A DNA stretch of 64,000 nt from positions 38,372,336-38,436,335 of the forward strand of contig JAQNBH010000004.1 of the NCBI GenBank assembly GCA_028752905.1, written 5' to 3'. This DNA comes from Cladorhizidae sp. MBARI D1340-BT2 (Eukaryota > Porifera > Demospongiae > Poecilosclerida > Cladorhizidae). Under the pieces are notes generated by a model. The model saw only the letters and a program-made list of their open reading frames with translations, was not told where the DNA came from and did no database searches. Both the position numbers and the translations under genes were made by a program. Below, piece after piece: positions 25,501 through 34,400 of the stretch; position 1 is the stretch's first letter; every line of letters starts with the position of its first letter.

Positions 25501-26658
25501 GCTAACTGCAAAATCTAAAGCCTTGTTGTTATCTTTGCATGTGGCTTTTAGAGGACTATTTATATCAAAAGCTAGGTAGCTTTTCTAGACAGTCCCCTTA
25601 ATATAACTATATAGCTATGTCTAGCAATGCTTCTGGAAGCCTGAACTAGACTCAAAAGAAAAAATCTTCTCCAAACTCAGTCTTTGGTTACCCAAACTAT
25701 TTACCTGTATAGTGTTCTTTTAATGAAGCTTTGAAATGGATATGGCCACTAAGAGCACCTGCAGCTATAGCAACTGCTATTGGTCTAGGATTATCTCCAC
25801 AAAACAAACCCACTAAATTAAAATGTGTTGATTAGTTTTGTACCAGATCCCCCCTTAGCTTATAGCTGCTAGTATAAGAACCACCAGCTCCTATTGTATT
25901 AATCAACAACGGCATTTTTAGTAATAATTGACACAAGTATTTTCACTTCCATCTAAATTATAGGCATTGAATACACAATCTTTAAAGTTACTTCTCTCAA
26001 ATTAGTGCCATCCAACAAGTACCTTTGATCAGTTTCTGTTACATTCCTGCTGACAAATGTTTCTATACCCCTAAATTAAACGTTGGAATCTGCAAGTTAC
26101 CAGGATTAATGTTTGGTGTTCCAAAATGTATTAGACTTAATGTCTGTGCACTTTTGTAATGCCAAACTCTATTATAAGAACAATTCCTTATTGTTGTTAT
26201 TTTTTGTAGTTTTGGTGTTTAAATATAATTATAATCGAGAAATTCCGTAGAAATTGAAACAAGGTTCTTAAATGAATAATCTTAATTGAATCACACATTG
26301 GAAACATCATAGTATGGCCATTGCTTACTAGCTTGACAGCTCACTCCAGCATCAGATGCGTAACAGTAGTCATTTTCAATAGAAGCAGTACAGTTAAAGA
26401 GACTGCTCTCAGTTCCAGTACAAGTGACAATACTCAGCCAGATCACTCGAGTACTATCAGGACCAGCAGACACACTAAGAGTAGTAGCTTGACTAGTAGG
26501 AAGTCCCAGCTGTCTGCATGCAACTTGCGCATCAATAAGTCCCCATGCAGAATCAGAACACACAGTGCCCCAAACATTGATGTGGCAGACTTCTACACGT
26601 CCCTTAAAAGTTGTGCCTTCTAGCAGTCTGATTGATCCTTGAGTGCAGGGTGCTTGAC
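3758..26658 (-). CDS. Receptor tyrosine kinase gene, core model (SRCR-FN3-TM-kinase), multi-exon
   Basis: Single-pass membrane receptor tyrosine kinase assembled from 13 exons whose phases agree: SRCR 26329-26658, short ectodomain exon 25705-25812, FN3 24875-25195, linker 24132-24206, TM 23218-23366, juxtamembrane 21368-21490, N-lobe 20051-20207 and 18797-18987, insert 7976-8359 and 6853-7002, C-lobe 6411-6660 and 4827-4923, kinase end plus tail 3758-4580. All splice sites are GT/AG. All key kinase residues are visible: beta-3 Lys in IAIKLLKG, alpha-C Glu in [22 protein letters not shown] and WMALES. The receptor would bind an unknown ligand through SRCR/FN3 domains and phosphorylate tyrosines inside the cell. 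SRCR exons further upstream (to 57.5 kb) probably belong to the same gene. The ligand and the first exon are unknown. Confidence 0.85.
4647..4710 (-). ncRNA. Hammerhead ribozyme-like core
   Basis: Read on the minus strand, this intronic stretch has CTGATGA (4695-4701), then a perfect 7-bp helix GGCTAGA/TCTAGCC with a GCG loop, then GAAAC (4672-4676), then a long hairpin TTGAGAAAT/ATTTCTCAA closing on GTA (4647-4649). That is the order of a hammerhead core: CUGAUGA, stem II, GAAA, stem III, NUH cleavage triplet. Such motifs are known from Penelope-like elements and retrozymes. Stem I is not contiguous here (only AGTAAT/ATTACT further out), so activity is doubtful. No retroelement protein is seen beside it. 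Confidence 0.45.
4827..4923 (-). CDS. Kinase C-lobe exon (alpha-F/G region)
   Basis: A 97-bp exon, phase 1 to 2, between a TTTTAG acceptor and a GTAAGT donor. It reads [20 protein letters not shown] and then [12 protein letters not shown], the typical stretch of receptor tyrosine kinases after the DVWSYG motif (P-Y-x-x-I, then G-x-R-M/L-x-x-P-x-x-C). It joins upstream to WEIGTMG and downstream to YNIMLECW without a frame break. Confidence 0.9.
4924..6410. other. Kinase-gene intron
   Basis: Intron of 1487 bases. AT-rich with short frames only. No exon, mobile element or RNA gene recognised. Confidence 0.6.
6411..6660 (-). CDS. Kinase catalytic and activation-loop exon
   Basis: A 250-bp exon, phase 0 to 1. 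It begins [19 protein letters not shown] (catalytic loop with HRD Asp and following Asn), then KITDFGLSR (DFG), the activation loop with [11 protein letters not shown] (one tyrosine), then [11 protein letters not shown] (P+1 loop, tyrosine-kinase type) and [16 protein letters not shown] (subdomain IX). HRDLACRN and LPLKWM identify a tyrosine rather than a serine/threonine kinase. All catalytic residues are present, so the enzyme should be active. The acceptor is CCTCAG at 6661 and the donor is GTAAGT at 6405-6410. Confidence 0.93.
6853..7002 (-). CDS. Kinase insert end and alpha-E exon
   Basis: A 150-bp exon of 50 codons, phase 0-0. The first ~37 residues are the end of the kinase insert and hold two Y-x-x-L sites (NEYSHLDPL and [10 protein letters not shown], 18 residues apart). 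The rest, [15 protein letters not shown], is the alpha-E helix of a PDGFR/FGFR-style kinase and continues as EYLSS in the next exon. The tyrosines sit where split-kinase receptors carry docking sites. The acceptor is TGTGCAG and the donor GTAAGT. Confidence 0.9.
7976..8359 (-). CDS. Kinase insert exon with a coiled coil
   Basis: A 384-bp exon, 128 codons, phase 0-0, between a TTTAG acceptor and a GTGAGT donor. It lies in frame between the N-lobe end (EYLRNQRKK) and the next insert exon, so it encodes a kinase insert domain. Residues 8-33 have Leu11, Leu15, Leu18, Cys22, Met25, Met29 and Leu32 at successive a/d heptad positions, with Q/E/K between them: a short coiled coil. Then come SYVYAGFSV (two tyrosines), a Gln run, and a Ser/Glu/Asp-rich stretch. 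Total insert length is about 165 residues. Coiled coils are not usual in this position. It may aid dimerisation or recruit a partner, which is inference. Confidence 0.8.
8360..10800. other. First part of a 10.4-kb intron
   Basis: Part of the intron inside the kinase insert. AT-rich, with an (AT)n run near 8917-8930 and no exon or mobile-element protein that I can recognise. Confidence 0.5.
10801..11088 (+). pseudogene. hAT transposase C-terminal dimerisation fragment
   Basis: A 95-codon open frame containing [20 protein letters not shown] and then MHKDLNDNL. This follows the hAT C-terminal pattern (P/L-A-T-N-x-x-S-E-R-S-F-S ... K-T-Y). Only the dimerisation region remains. No transposase core, terminal repeats or target duplication were found around it. 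It is an antisense passenger in the kinase intron. Confidence 0.6.
11089..11787. other. No gene recognised
   Basis: Intron sequence with an 82-codon plus-strand frame at 11477-11725 that I do not recognise. It may be leftover sequence of the flanking mobile elements. Confidence 0.35.
12460..13900 (+). pseudogene. Gypsy pol pseudogene: integrase end, RT, RNase H
   Basis: Fragments in changing frames. [15 protein letters not shown] at ~12482 resembles an integrase C-terminal G-x-K-V-L-V-L-L-P stretch. [23 protein letters not shown] and [12 protein letters not shown] at 12870-13000 are RT fingers. [17 protein letters not shown] at ~13240 is the palm with an intact YLDD box. ILFTDA and then [15 protein letters not shown] at 13680-13830 are RNase H. 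Integrase sequence lies before RT, again the Gmr1-like order. Many stops and frameshifts mean no function. Confidence 0.65.
14133..14744. mobile_element. MITE-like element inside an LTR
   Basis: The ends are inverted repeats: AGGTGTGTTCACAAT at the left, and ATTGTGAACCACCT at the right, whose reverse complement is AGGTGGTTCACAAT. ATA flanks both ends (14130-14132 and 14745-14747), a possible 3-bp target duplication of the size made by PIF/Harbinger elements. There is no transposase. The LTR blocks before and after it match the uninterrupted LTR copy at 11.8 kb, which confirms an insertion. Confidence 0.6.
14991..17819. other. Intron, no gene recognised
   Basis: AT-rich kinase-gene intron. 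It holds a C homopolymer at 15474-15484 and several short open frames with no family match. Confidence 0.45.
17820..18450. repeat. Three diverged tandem copies of about 200 bp
   Basis: Related blocks start near 17865, 18058 and 18268. Each has GAAAGAG(C/T)ACTA about 30 bases in, followed by a GGTAAGT-like word (GGTAGCAT in the first), then CTAAGT or similar. The later two share AGAGCTAGATATAT and TCAAGAGTAGA. Noncoding; its role is unknown. Confidence 0.5.
18797..18987 (-). CDS. Kinase N-lobe exon: alpha-C to alpha-D
   Basis: A 191-bp exon, phase 1 to 0, with acceptor CTCTACAG and donor GTCTGA. It encodes the alpha-C helix with its glutamate ([12 protein letters not shown]), [13 protein letters not shown] (beta-4), [19 protein letters not shown] (beta-5, hinge and alpha-D) and ends RNQRKK, where split receptor kinases begin their insert. 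A plus-strand open frame over the same bases is an antisense shadow. Confidence 0.92.
18988..20050. other. Kinase-gene intron
   Basis: AT-rich intron of 1063 bases. No exon or element recognised. Confidence 0.6.
20051..20207 (-). CDS. Kinase N-lobe exon: glycine loop and beta-3 lysine
   Basis: A 157-bp exon, phase 0 to 1, acceptor CATTTAG and donor GTCATT. It reads [20 protein letters not shown], the start of the kinase domain, then FKGTIRG and, after a loop of about 20 residues, PIAIKLLKG with the ATP-binding lysine. The glycine loop is L-K-E-G-A-F-G-M-V, so the first glycine of the usual G-x-G-x-x-G is lysine. The later two glycines remain, so ATP binding is still likely. Confidence 0.9.
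20208..21367. other. Kinase-gene intron
   Basis: Intron with an (AT)n run near 20686-20699 and a 64-codon plus-strand frame at 20439 that I do not recognise. No exon seen on the minus strand. Confidence 0.5.
21368..21490 (-). CDS. Juxtamembrane exon
   Basis: A 123-bp exon of 41 codons, phase 0-0, acceptor CCAAGACAG (21491-21492) and donor GTTGCT. This acceptor is the one that keeps frame between the TM exon and the glycine-loop exon. A stronger-looking CCCCTAG ten bases further in would break the frame. It encodes [23 protein letters not shown] fits the pY-x-N motif bound by Grb2-type SH2 domains. The length (~41 residues) suits a receptor-kinase juxtamembrane segment. Confidence 0.65.
22755..22865 (-). 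CDS. Possible extra juxtamembrane exon
   Basis: A 111-bp stretch, open only in the phase 0-0 frame, between a TTATACAG acceptor and a GTATAC donor. It encodes [18 protein letters not shown] plus flanks. It could be inserted between the TM and juxtamembrane exons without changing frame. It matches no family I know, and an opposite-strand frame also spans it, so it may be chance. Confidence 0.3.
23218..23366 (-). CDS. Transmembrane exon
   Basis: A 149-bp exon, phase 1 to 0, acceptor TTTATTGCAG and donor GTAGAG. It encodes a short ectodomain end ([10 protein letters not shown]), a ~24-residue hydrophobic segment ([24 protein letters not shown]: [20 protein letters not shown]) and a basic stop-transfer CYKQYKFR. 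One membrane span is therefore expected, with the kinase inside the cell. The first half of this exon plus its acceptor is copied at 27571-27665. Confidence 0.9.
24132..24206 (-). CDS. Short acidic linker exon between FN3 and TM
   Basis: A 75-bp phase 1-1 exon using the AG at 24207-24208, or 82 bp from the stronger AG at 24214 (which would need phase 0). Donor GTTAGT. It reads [20 protein letters not shown], an acidic stalk before the membrane. FN3 can also join directly to the TM exon in frame, so this may be an optional exon. Confidence 0.45.
24875..25195 (-). CDS. Fibronectin type III exon
   Basis: A 321-bp phase 1-1 exon, acceptor TTCTCTAG and donor GTGAGT. It begins [20 protein letters not shown] with the conserved W next, and ends [20 protein letters not shown], the Y-x-L-R-V-x-A-x-N-x-x-G signature of FN3 strand F and its following loop. 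One complete domain of about 95 residues, extracellular, next to the membrane. Confidence 0.9.
25705..25812 (-). CDS. Uncharacterised ectodomain exon
   Basis: A 108-bp exon, 36 codons, phase 1-1, with acceptor AATTTAG and donor GTAAAT. It reads [20 protein letters not shown] and [15 protein letters not shown]. The phases match the SRCR exon before it and FN3 after it. I do not recognise a domain. It is not hydrophobic enough to be a clear membrane span. Confidence 0.55.
26329..26658 (-). CDS. SRCR domain exon A
   Basis: A 330-bp phase 1-1 exon encoding one whole SRCR domain, an extracellular disulfide-bonded ligand-binding module. Acceptor ATCAAAG, donor GTAAGC. It reads [20 protein letters not shown], then [36 protein letters not shown] and DAGVSC. 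Eight cysteines. It differs from the array copies (Ser-rich centre, N-D-Y-C-Y near the end) and is the SRCR closest to the membrane. Confidence 0.92.
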
Positions 26659-27570
26659 CTTTGATTAGAAATGTAAACAGTACACAATAAAGATCTACCA
26701 AAGTAATGTATTCATGGCCCTAGTTTATGCCTCAGTTTTATATGATTATACAAGTTTCTAGTTCATGATGGGAGTCTATAATTATACAGGTAATTATGTT
26801 TTCCCTGTGTATTGCACGCAATAAGAAATCTACTCTGTCTGTGGATATATAATTTTTGTCCAACCATCATATTGAATTTTTCAGACTAATTGCTATGATG
26901 AACATTAGATCTAGCCAAAATGTAAATTTTAAATTAATTATAATGAGAAAGTCGTTGTAATTTAATCACTTGCCATCTGACTAGATCTGTAGTAACTAGA
27001 TCTTAATATTAGGGAAAGTAATGGTGCTAAGTTATTGGTTGCACCCACATTTCAAAATGGAGGAATTCTAAATCACAAATATACATATCTCAGCCTAAAC
27101 TTCCCAGAAGCTTAAAATGATCATTTTTTTGATGATAAAAAACCTTGCTTAATTAATACCAGCAAAGGTTCTCACAGTGTTGCAAGGACAAAGGATAACG
27201 TAAACATCAGAGCACAAAATGATAATTCCCCCTCCCTCTCCTAAATCTTGAACTTTAACAGCTCAATAGCACAAAATGTGATAGCATCTGGGAGTCTTAT
27301 GTAGAGAAAAATGTTTTTGTGGTATGACCAAAATAAGCTCAGTTATAATAATATGACTATTTTTCTTTTTTTAAACTAAAGGCATCTACTACCTTTCCTT
27401 TACATTTGTGTGAAGTCTGAAGGCTGCTGCTTAGGCAAGAGTGAGGTTAAAATACTGGTGGTCAAGAAGCTGGTAACGGAACTGGGTTGCCATGTAACGC
27501 GGAGAAAATACTGCCCGCATATGCAGAAAGATGGGAAACTCCCACAAAATGTGTGGATTTCTTACTAGCT
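26659..27570. other. Intron, no gene recognised
   Basis: AT-rich intron between SRCR exon A and the duplicated TM-exon piece. Nothing recognised. Confidence 0.5.
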
Positions 27571-27665
27571 GATGGCTATAGGAATAGAAGTTCCTATTAT
27601 CACAGGAAAGGAACTGTCTGTGGGCTCCATTGCAACTGCAATAAATACAGCATTGAAAATCATCA
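27571..27665 (-). repeat. Copy of the TM exon 5' half with its splice acceptor
   Basis: 95 bases match 23302-23396 with a single difference (27576 C against 23307 A). The copy includes the TTTATTGCAG acceptor and the codons for [19 protein letters not shown], but stops short of the membrane span and then meets a TAG a few codons on. It lies at the very edge of the 3.6-kb array. If spliced from an SRCR exon (phase 1) it would end the protein before FN3, TM and kinase. Confidence 0.85.
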
Positions 27666-27902
27666 AAAGAAAATTTGGGAAAAAAAAAATATACCAGTAA
27701 TAGGTGGATTGCACACAGAAATAATATCGATGTTGAAATTGTTGGATTCTGGCTTGGTTGAAGTGGTCAGATAGCTATGATGGCCGATTCATGGGTTCAT
27801 GTATAGGAGGGAGGTTTGATGTCTTCAGAATACAAGATAGGCTCATCGCATTACTAAAGCTGCCTTATATATTAATTTTATAGAATCAGTTTTTTTATTA
27901 CT

Positions 27903-28210
27903 TACTTGGAATATTGGAAGAAGAGAGTTTGTAATTGTGTAGTTGATCAGCTGTTACAATGTTGAGTGGTACTCCTCTTTATCACCTTAAAAAGTTATTA
28001 TGTTATATTATAATTAAAATCATTGCCTTAGTAGAGTATCAGCTACAACTTCTTTGATGAACTTGGTAACAGAAATCTACACACACTCCACAAAACAAAT
28101 AGCTGAGATGAATTGGAATCTCAAGAAATAATAAAACACCATGTTATCTAAATATAGTCAAGAAACAACCGTACATGACTGAAGAGCTTTATTTACCTCA
28201 AATTTATTCT
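27903..28210 (-). other. Exon-like islands conserved in each 3.6-kb unit
   Basis: Minus-strand blocks recur at 27.90-28.21, 31.58-31.90 and 35.12-35.45 kb. Each has a donor TTCCAA/GTAAGTAAT, and upstream a TTCTCNATTGCAG acceptor before AATAAATTTGAG. Parts are open: STTVTKSIKEEVADTLL in unit 2 and GVPLNIVTADQLHNYYVTQT in unit 3. Other copies are broken by stops or indels. They may be exons of an unrecognised ectodomain piece that is now decaying. Confidence 0.35.
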
Positions 28211-29188
28211 GCAATAGAGAAGGAAGATAACTGTGGTTAGCTGTTAAAAATGTATTTTCGTTAGGGATGGACATTTTATAAGTAATTTATACGAGAAAAG
28301 AAATGTATATTATGTAAGTATAAGATAAATGAGCAAACTCTTTTAATTTATGACCATTAATCTTGTGGTTCACTACTTAAATGCCTCTCCAGGTGAGTCC
28401 AGTCCAGTATGGATATATTAATCATAGGTTGCCAAAAATCCTAAACAATGATATAGAATAAATAGTACTTAACTTCATTGACTGTGTTGTGGTTAATTGC
28501 AGTTGCAATGTAACCAACGACACAAATATGAATATATCAAGACAGTGATGTTGAAATATTTCAAACACCTTTTAATGTTACTTCAACTAGGACTGATATT
28601 GCAGCAATTCACACAACTAGTAATTATTGGGGAAAAACATGCATTGGCTGATAATTTAACTACTAAGAACACTCCTTTATTTATTAAAATAAAGTTAGTT
28701 CTTTCCAGTGAGTGCTTCTCTCCATTCCATGATACATAGGTTCCACAACATCCAAGTTTATTATAAAGTTTACTGCTGTCAACTTTAGTGAATGATTTAT
28801 GAATTGTAAATTTTTTTTTTGAGCTACGCATCAGAAATTTGTCTAAGAAGCTGTCAATTATATTATTATATTATCATAAACCACTACTTTTATGAGATTT
28901 GACATTTTCTCAGGGTGCACAGCATTATCTCCAAGGTATTACTAGCATCCAATTTTCTGGTTAAATACTGATTAGTTAAGATAATTTTATTGTCGTCTAT
29001 TTCATGCCTGTGGCTGTGAAAGTTTTTATAAAAGCTGACAATATTACAGTATGAGTGCACCATAGTTAAACACACTGCATATTGTTGAAGATGTGGAATT
29101 ATATATTAATGTGATAAATTAGTAAGGAAAGTTTGTTAGTCTCAGATATTACATCCCAAACTTTACTATACATGGTGGCATTACTTAC

Positions 29189-29518
29189 TATCCTGACAGT
29201 TCACTCCAGCATCAGACCAAAAATTGTAACATCTTCCATTGAGGTCAACAGTACAGTTAAAAAGGCTGCTCTCTGTCCCAACACATCTGACGACACTCAA
29301 CCAGACCACTTCAGTGTCACTAGTATCAGTAAATATAGTTAGAGTAGTAGCTCCAGTTGTAGGGTATCCGAGCTGTCTGCATGCAACTTGAGCATCAGCC
29401 AGTCCCCATCCATTACCACACACTGTGCCCCAGACATTAATGTGGCAGACTTCTACACGTCCTCTAGTAGTTGTCCCTCCTTGCAGTCTGATTGATCCTT
29501 GAGTACAGAATGATTGAC
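29189..29518 (-). CDS. SRCR domain exon B (3.6-kb array, unit 1)
   Basis: A 330-bp phase 1-1 exon, acceptor ATCAAAG, donor GTAAGT. Encodes [68 protein letters not shown] and SDAGVNC. The domain is complete and open. Nearly the same as exon C, showing recent duplication. Confidence 0.9.
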
Positions 29519-29734
29519 CTTTGATTCAAATATCAACACCACATAAAAATTATTCACCGATATAAAGATCCATAATATTCAGTGTTCTAGTTAGTATTCT
29601 TATGCAGGTGTACATATAAGATACTCTGCACTATCAGCTTCATGCCATTGTGAAGCTAGGTAATGTAATACACCATGTCATTTATATATTATACAAGCAG
29701 GCATAACCGATATTGCCTAGAAAGGATATAATAC

Positions 29735-30115
29735 CTAGAAGAGGAGAGATTGAGGATGTAGACCCTCCCGCCTATCCCACACTCTATACCTAAGCCCAAC
29801 AATCTTACACTCCCAAACCCTGACTCTAGATTTGTCTTGTTGATTATTTACCAGATGAGAATTGTGCTGTGGTTGAGCCTGTGTAGTTGAATGTAATAGA
29901 CCTCTGATTTTTTTTGATGGATAGTGATTTAGAGATGACAAAGAATTGGTGGATAGAAACTGAAGTAGAGAAGGATAGGTTGTGCATGCAGCTGTTTGAA
30001 GTAGTGGAAGTTGGGAAGCTAGTGTTATTTGTTTGGTAATTTCATTATTTGTGAGTGTGCTATACATGCATGTGCAGGTATATTCTAGAATGAAGTAGCT
30101 GTTATTTGTAACCAT
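29735..30115 (-). other. Ser/Thr-rich open frame repeated between SRCR exons
   Basis: A 126-codon frame with TNSLSSLNHYPSKKIRG and LLHSTTQAQPQHNSHLV. The matching stretch in unit 2 (33296-33796) is also open for 166 codons, but in unit 3 (36.97-37.44 kb) it is shifted. It could be a mucin-like spacer exon (a GTAAAT donor follows HNSHL) or simply intron that happens to lack stops. The loss of frame in unit 3 argues for the latter. Confidence 0.25.
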
Positions 30116-30554
30116 TTTCGGGGTTAATGACTTTCAGTTGGAAACAATTATCCATTAAAATATCCTACCCATTGTAAATGTATACCTTCCTACTAATTTG
30201 AGCTTCTGTGGGTGTGTGCATAAAGGTCACACACAAACAAGTAAAACGCACACACTTGCTTTTATTGCATATAAATTTGAGCCACAAATATATATATACT
30301 AAGTAAATCAATTACTAAAAAATACCTCATTTGAAAAAAGTAGTCATTTCCCCCCCCCCCCCCAACAACAAATAAGATTGCCTACATTTCGTTTGGTGCT
30401 CATTGTTGAAGTATAATCAGTGTGTATTTTGTAACAAAGAAACTTAAAACAAAAACTTAAAAAATTATAAGCCTAAAAAAACTCTCTTGATATAATTATA
30501 TCTCCAGCATAACTGGATTGGTAGGAGAAGTTAATTTCCAAGTCTTGAGTACTT

Positions 30555-30780
30555 CAGTTAAAGAGACTACTCTCAACTCAAACACATCAGATATTATTCA
30601 TTTTGCCAATAAGAAAAACCAGATATGGTATACTAGCTCCAACATTATATGAACTACTGAGTCTCAGCACTCAACCTCATCATCAGCATATCTTCAATGT
30701 GTATCAAAACAACTTATCCCCCAGAAATCGATGTGGCAGATTTCCACATCTTGGTGGTCTGATTAATTATTGTGTACATT
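30555..30780 (-). pseudogene. SRCR exon fossil
   Basis: Plus-strand blocks AGTTAAAGAGACTACTCTCA, then GATGTGGCAGATTTCCACAT and TCTGATTAATTATTGTGTAC match the order of blocks in the live SRCR exons of this array. Frame, splice sites and the central part are lost. Confidence 0.6.
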
Positions 30781-32842
30781 GTGTATCTCTTATAAAAAAA
30801 TAAAAGAAATTATTTAAAAAAAATTAACAGAATTTATGAATTTATTTAGTATTATAATATGTTGGTGTATAGCTACTTATATTACTTTAGACATGCATGT
30901 TGCATCAGGTTAAAGTAAGTAAGTGTGATTGTCTTTGCATTGAATTGTCCAAGTACACAATATCGAATTACAATTGTCTAATTATGTTGTAGAGTGGATG
31001 ACATTACACAGCTGTCACAAGCTAATGGAATTTCAGCTAATCTGATCAGTAGATTTTATGTTTTTAGTAATATTAAATGTTATTATGGGTATGCTCACTT
31101 CAACTTTTATAGTAAACATGCACAACAAATTTTTATTATTTTACTAGTCAGTATTTCTGTGTGTTGGCAAGGCTTGCCTTACACTGGTAGATAACTGTTT
31201 AGTGAGATGGATACATGCAAAATTATTTAGATTTGTCAGAGGAAGTGAACTTTATACTTGGAATTTTAAGAGAATACTGATTCCATGATTTAATAATAAG
31301 CTCTATATTAAAATATAAATTCATTGTTATTATTGATAAAAACTATTATTGATAAAAACAGTGTACCTGTCCCAAGAAAATTTACTGGAAAAAAAATATA
31401 CCAGTGATAGGTGAATTGCACAAAGAAATAGTATCAATGTTGAAAGTCTTGGATTCTGGCTTGGTGGAAGTGGTGAGATAGGTTCATATATAGAAGGGAG
31501 GTATGATGTCATCAAAATACAAGATAGGCTCATCGCATTACTAAAGCTGGCTTACATATTTACAGAATCGGGTTTTTATTACTTACTTGGAATATTGGAA
31601 GAAGAGAGTTTGAGTAACATAGTAATTGTGTAGTTGATCAGCCTTTACATGTTGAGTGGTACTCCTCTTTTGCACCCTAAAAAGTTTTGTGTTAGTAGAG
31701 TATCAGCTACCTCTTCTTTGATGGACTTGGTAACAGTTGTAGAGAAATCGATACACACTCCACAAAACAAAGAGCTGAGATGAATTAGAATCTCAACTGT
31801 GAAATAATAAAGTACTATGTTGGCTATCTAAATGTAGTCAAGAACCTACCGTACATGACTGATGAACATTATTTACCTCAAATTTATTCTGCAATGGAGA
31901 AGGAAGATAACTGTCGTTGGCTGTTAAAAATGTATTTTTGTTAGGGATGGTGGGATGGTGTAATTTGTAATTTATACGAGAAAAGAAATGTATATGTAAG
32001 TATAAGATAAATGATAAATATAAGCAAAATCCTTTAATTTATGGCCATTAATCTTCTGGTTCACTACTTAAATGCCTCTCCAGGTGATTACAGTACAGTA
32101 GGGATATATTAATCATAGGTTACCAAAAATCCTAAACAATGATATAGAACTTAACTTCATTGACTGTGTTGTGGTTAATTGCAGTTGCAATGTAACCACA
32201 ACGAGACACAAATATGAATATATCAATACAGTGATGTTGAATTATTTCAAACACCTTTTAATGAAATATTTGGCTACTTCAACTTGGACTGATATTGCAG
32301 CAATTCGTACTTATTGGGAAAACATGGCTTGGCTGATAATTTAACTACTAAGAACACTCCTTTATTTATAATTTTTTTTTAGTTCTTTCCAGGGGGTGCT
32401 TCTCCATTTACGTAGGTTCCACAACATCCAAGTTTATTATAAAGTCTACTGCTGTCTACCTTAGTGAATGATTTATGAATTCTGATTTTTATTTAGCTAC
32501 GCATCAGAAATTTGTCATTACATTACTAAGAAGCTGTCAATTATATATTATATCATAGCATCCAATTTTCTGGTTAAATGCTGATTACATAAAGTAATGA
32601 TTAGTTTTTATTGCCATCCATTTCATGCAGGTGGGCGTTCCGGCTGTGAAAGTTTTTATAAAAGCTGACAATATATATTACAATAGTAGTGCTATTGTCA
32701 GTATGAGTAACACCATAGCTAAACACACTGCATATTGTTCCTGATGTGGAATTATTGTGTATTAGTAAGGAAAGTTTTTTAGTCTCAGTTATTAAATCCC
32801 AAAACTTTTCTAATCATGACGATACATGGTGGCATTACTTAC

Positions 32843-33172
32843 TATCCTGACAGTTTACTCCAGCATCAGGCAAAAAATTGTAACATCTTCCATTGAGGTC
32901 AACAGTACAGTTAAAAAGGCTGCTCTCAGTCCCAATACATCTGACGTCACTCAACCAGACCACTTCAGTGTCACTAGGATCAGTAAATACAGTTAGAGTA
33001 GTAGCTCCAGTAGTAGGGTATCTGAGCTGTCTGCATGCAACTTGAGCATCAGCCAGTCCCCATCCATTACCACACACTGTGCCCCAGACATTAATGTGGC
33101 AGACTTCTACACGTCCTCTAGTAGTTGTCCCTCCTTGCAGTCTGATTGATCCTTGAGTACAGAATGATTGAC
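32843..33172 (-). CDS. SRCR domain exon C (3.6-kb array, unit 2)
   Basis: A 330-bp phase 1-1 exon with the same splice sites as exon B. Changes from B include CRQLRYP in place of CRQLGYP and LPDAGVNC in place of WSDAGVNC. The Gly-to-Arg change is at a position normally conserved in SRCR domains, so this copy may fold less well. Confidence 0.9.
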
Positions 33173-34199
33173 CTTTGATTCAAATATCAACACCACATAA
33201 AAATTAATCCCAATATTATACAGATCCATAATATTCAGAGTTCTAGTTACTATTCATATGCAGGTGTACATATAAGATACTCTGTACTATCAGCTTCATG
33301 CCATTGTAAAGCTAGGTAATGCTGTCTTTTGTATATTATACAAGCAGGCATAACTGATATTGCCTGGAAAGGATAAAATATCCAGAATATTAGTACAGAA
33401 TGAGATTGAGGATGTAGATGCTCCCCTAAGCCACACCCTATAGCTTAGCCCAACAATCTTACTCTCCCAAATCCTGATTCTAGATTTGTCTTGTTGATTA
33501 TTTACCAGATGAGAATTGTGCTGTGGTTGAGCTTGTGTAGTTGAATGTAATAGACCTCTCCATTTTTTGGGTGGATAATGATTTAGAGATGACAAAGAAT
33601 TGGTGTGTATAGAAAGTGAAGTAGTGAAGGATAGGTAGTCCATGCCGCTGTTTGAAGTAGTGGAAGTTGGGAAAGATAGTGTTATTTGTTTGGTAATTTC
33701 ACCATATTGCATTATTTGTGGGTGTGCTATAATTATTTTAAAATGCATGTGCAGGTAGCTATATTCTTCAATGAAGTAGCCGATATTTGTAACCATTTTC
33801 GGGGTTAATGACTTTCAGTTGGAAACAATTACCTAATAAAAATATCCTAGGTCTGTCCAATTGTAAATGTATACCTTCCTACTAATTTGAGCTTCTGTGG
33901 GTGTTCACACACAAACAAGCAAAACATAGACACTTACTTTTATTGCATATTTATTTGAGCCACAAATATATATATATGGTGAGTAAATCAATTACTAAAA
34001 AAAACTGGCTTAATCTATATCTAGTTGCCGTTGTAATAGTTCAGCCTAAAAGTACTTAGATATCGTAGCTGCATTTTGAGCATGCACAAAAAATAGATTT
34101 AGTTGTCACTATGTCTCGTTAAAGTAATGTTATCTGTAAGTGCTTTATGAAGGGTAATTTTTTTTCCCACCAACAAAATAAGATTGCCTAACATTTCAT

Positions 34200-34400
34200 T
34201 TGTTGGTGATATTATTCAAACAGATAATTTTTGCAAATAAGGAAAACCAGATAGCTCCAACAGTGTAAGAACTACTGAGTCTCGCATTCAACCTTATCAT
34301 CAGCATATTTTAATGTGTATCAAAACAACTTATCCCACAGAAATTGATGTGGCAGATTTCCACCTCCTGGAGGTATGATTAATTCTTCTGTGCATTGTGT
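34200..34400 (-). pseudogene. SRCR exon fossil, second copy
   Basis: Same decayed SRCR remnant as at 30.56 kb, one unit later: TTGATGTGGCAGATTTCCAC and GTATCAAAACAACTTATCCC are shared. This shows the fossil was already dead when the unit was duplicated. A still weaker trace lies near 37.86-37.92 kb. Confidence 0.55.
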
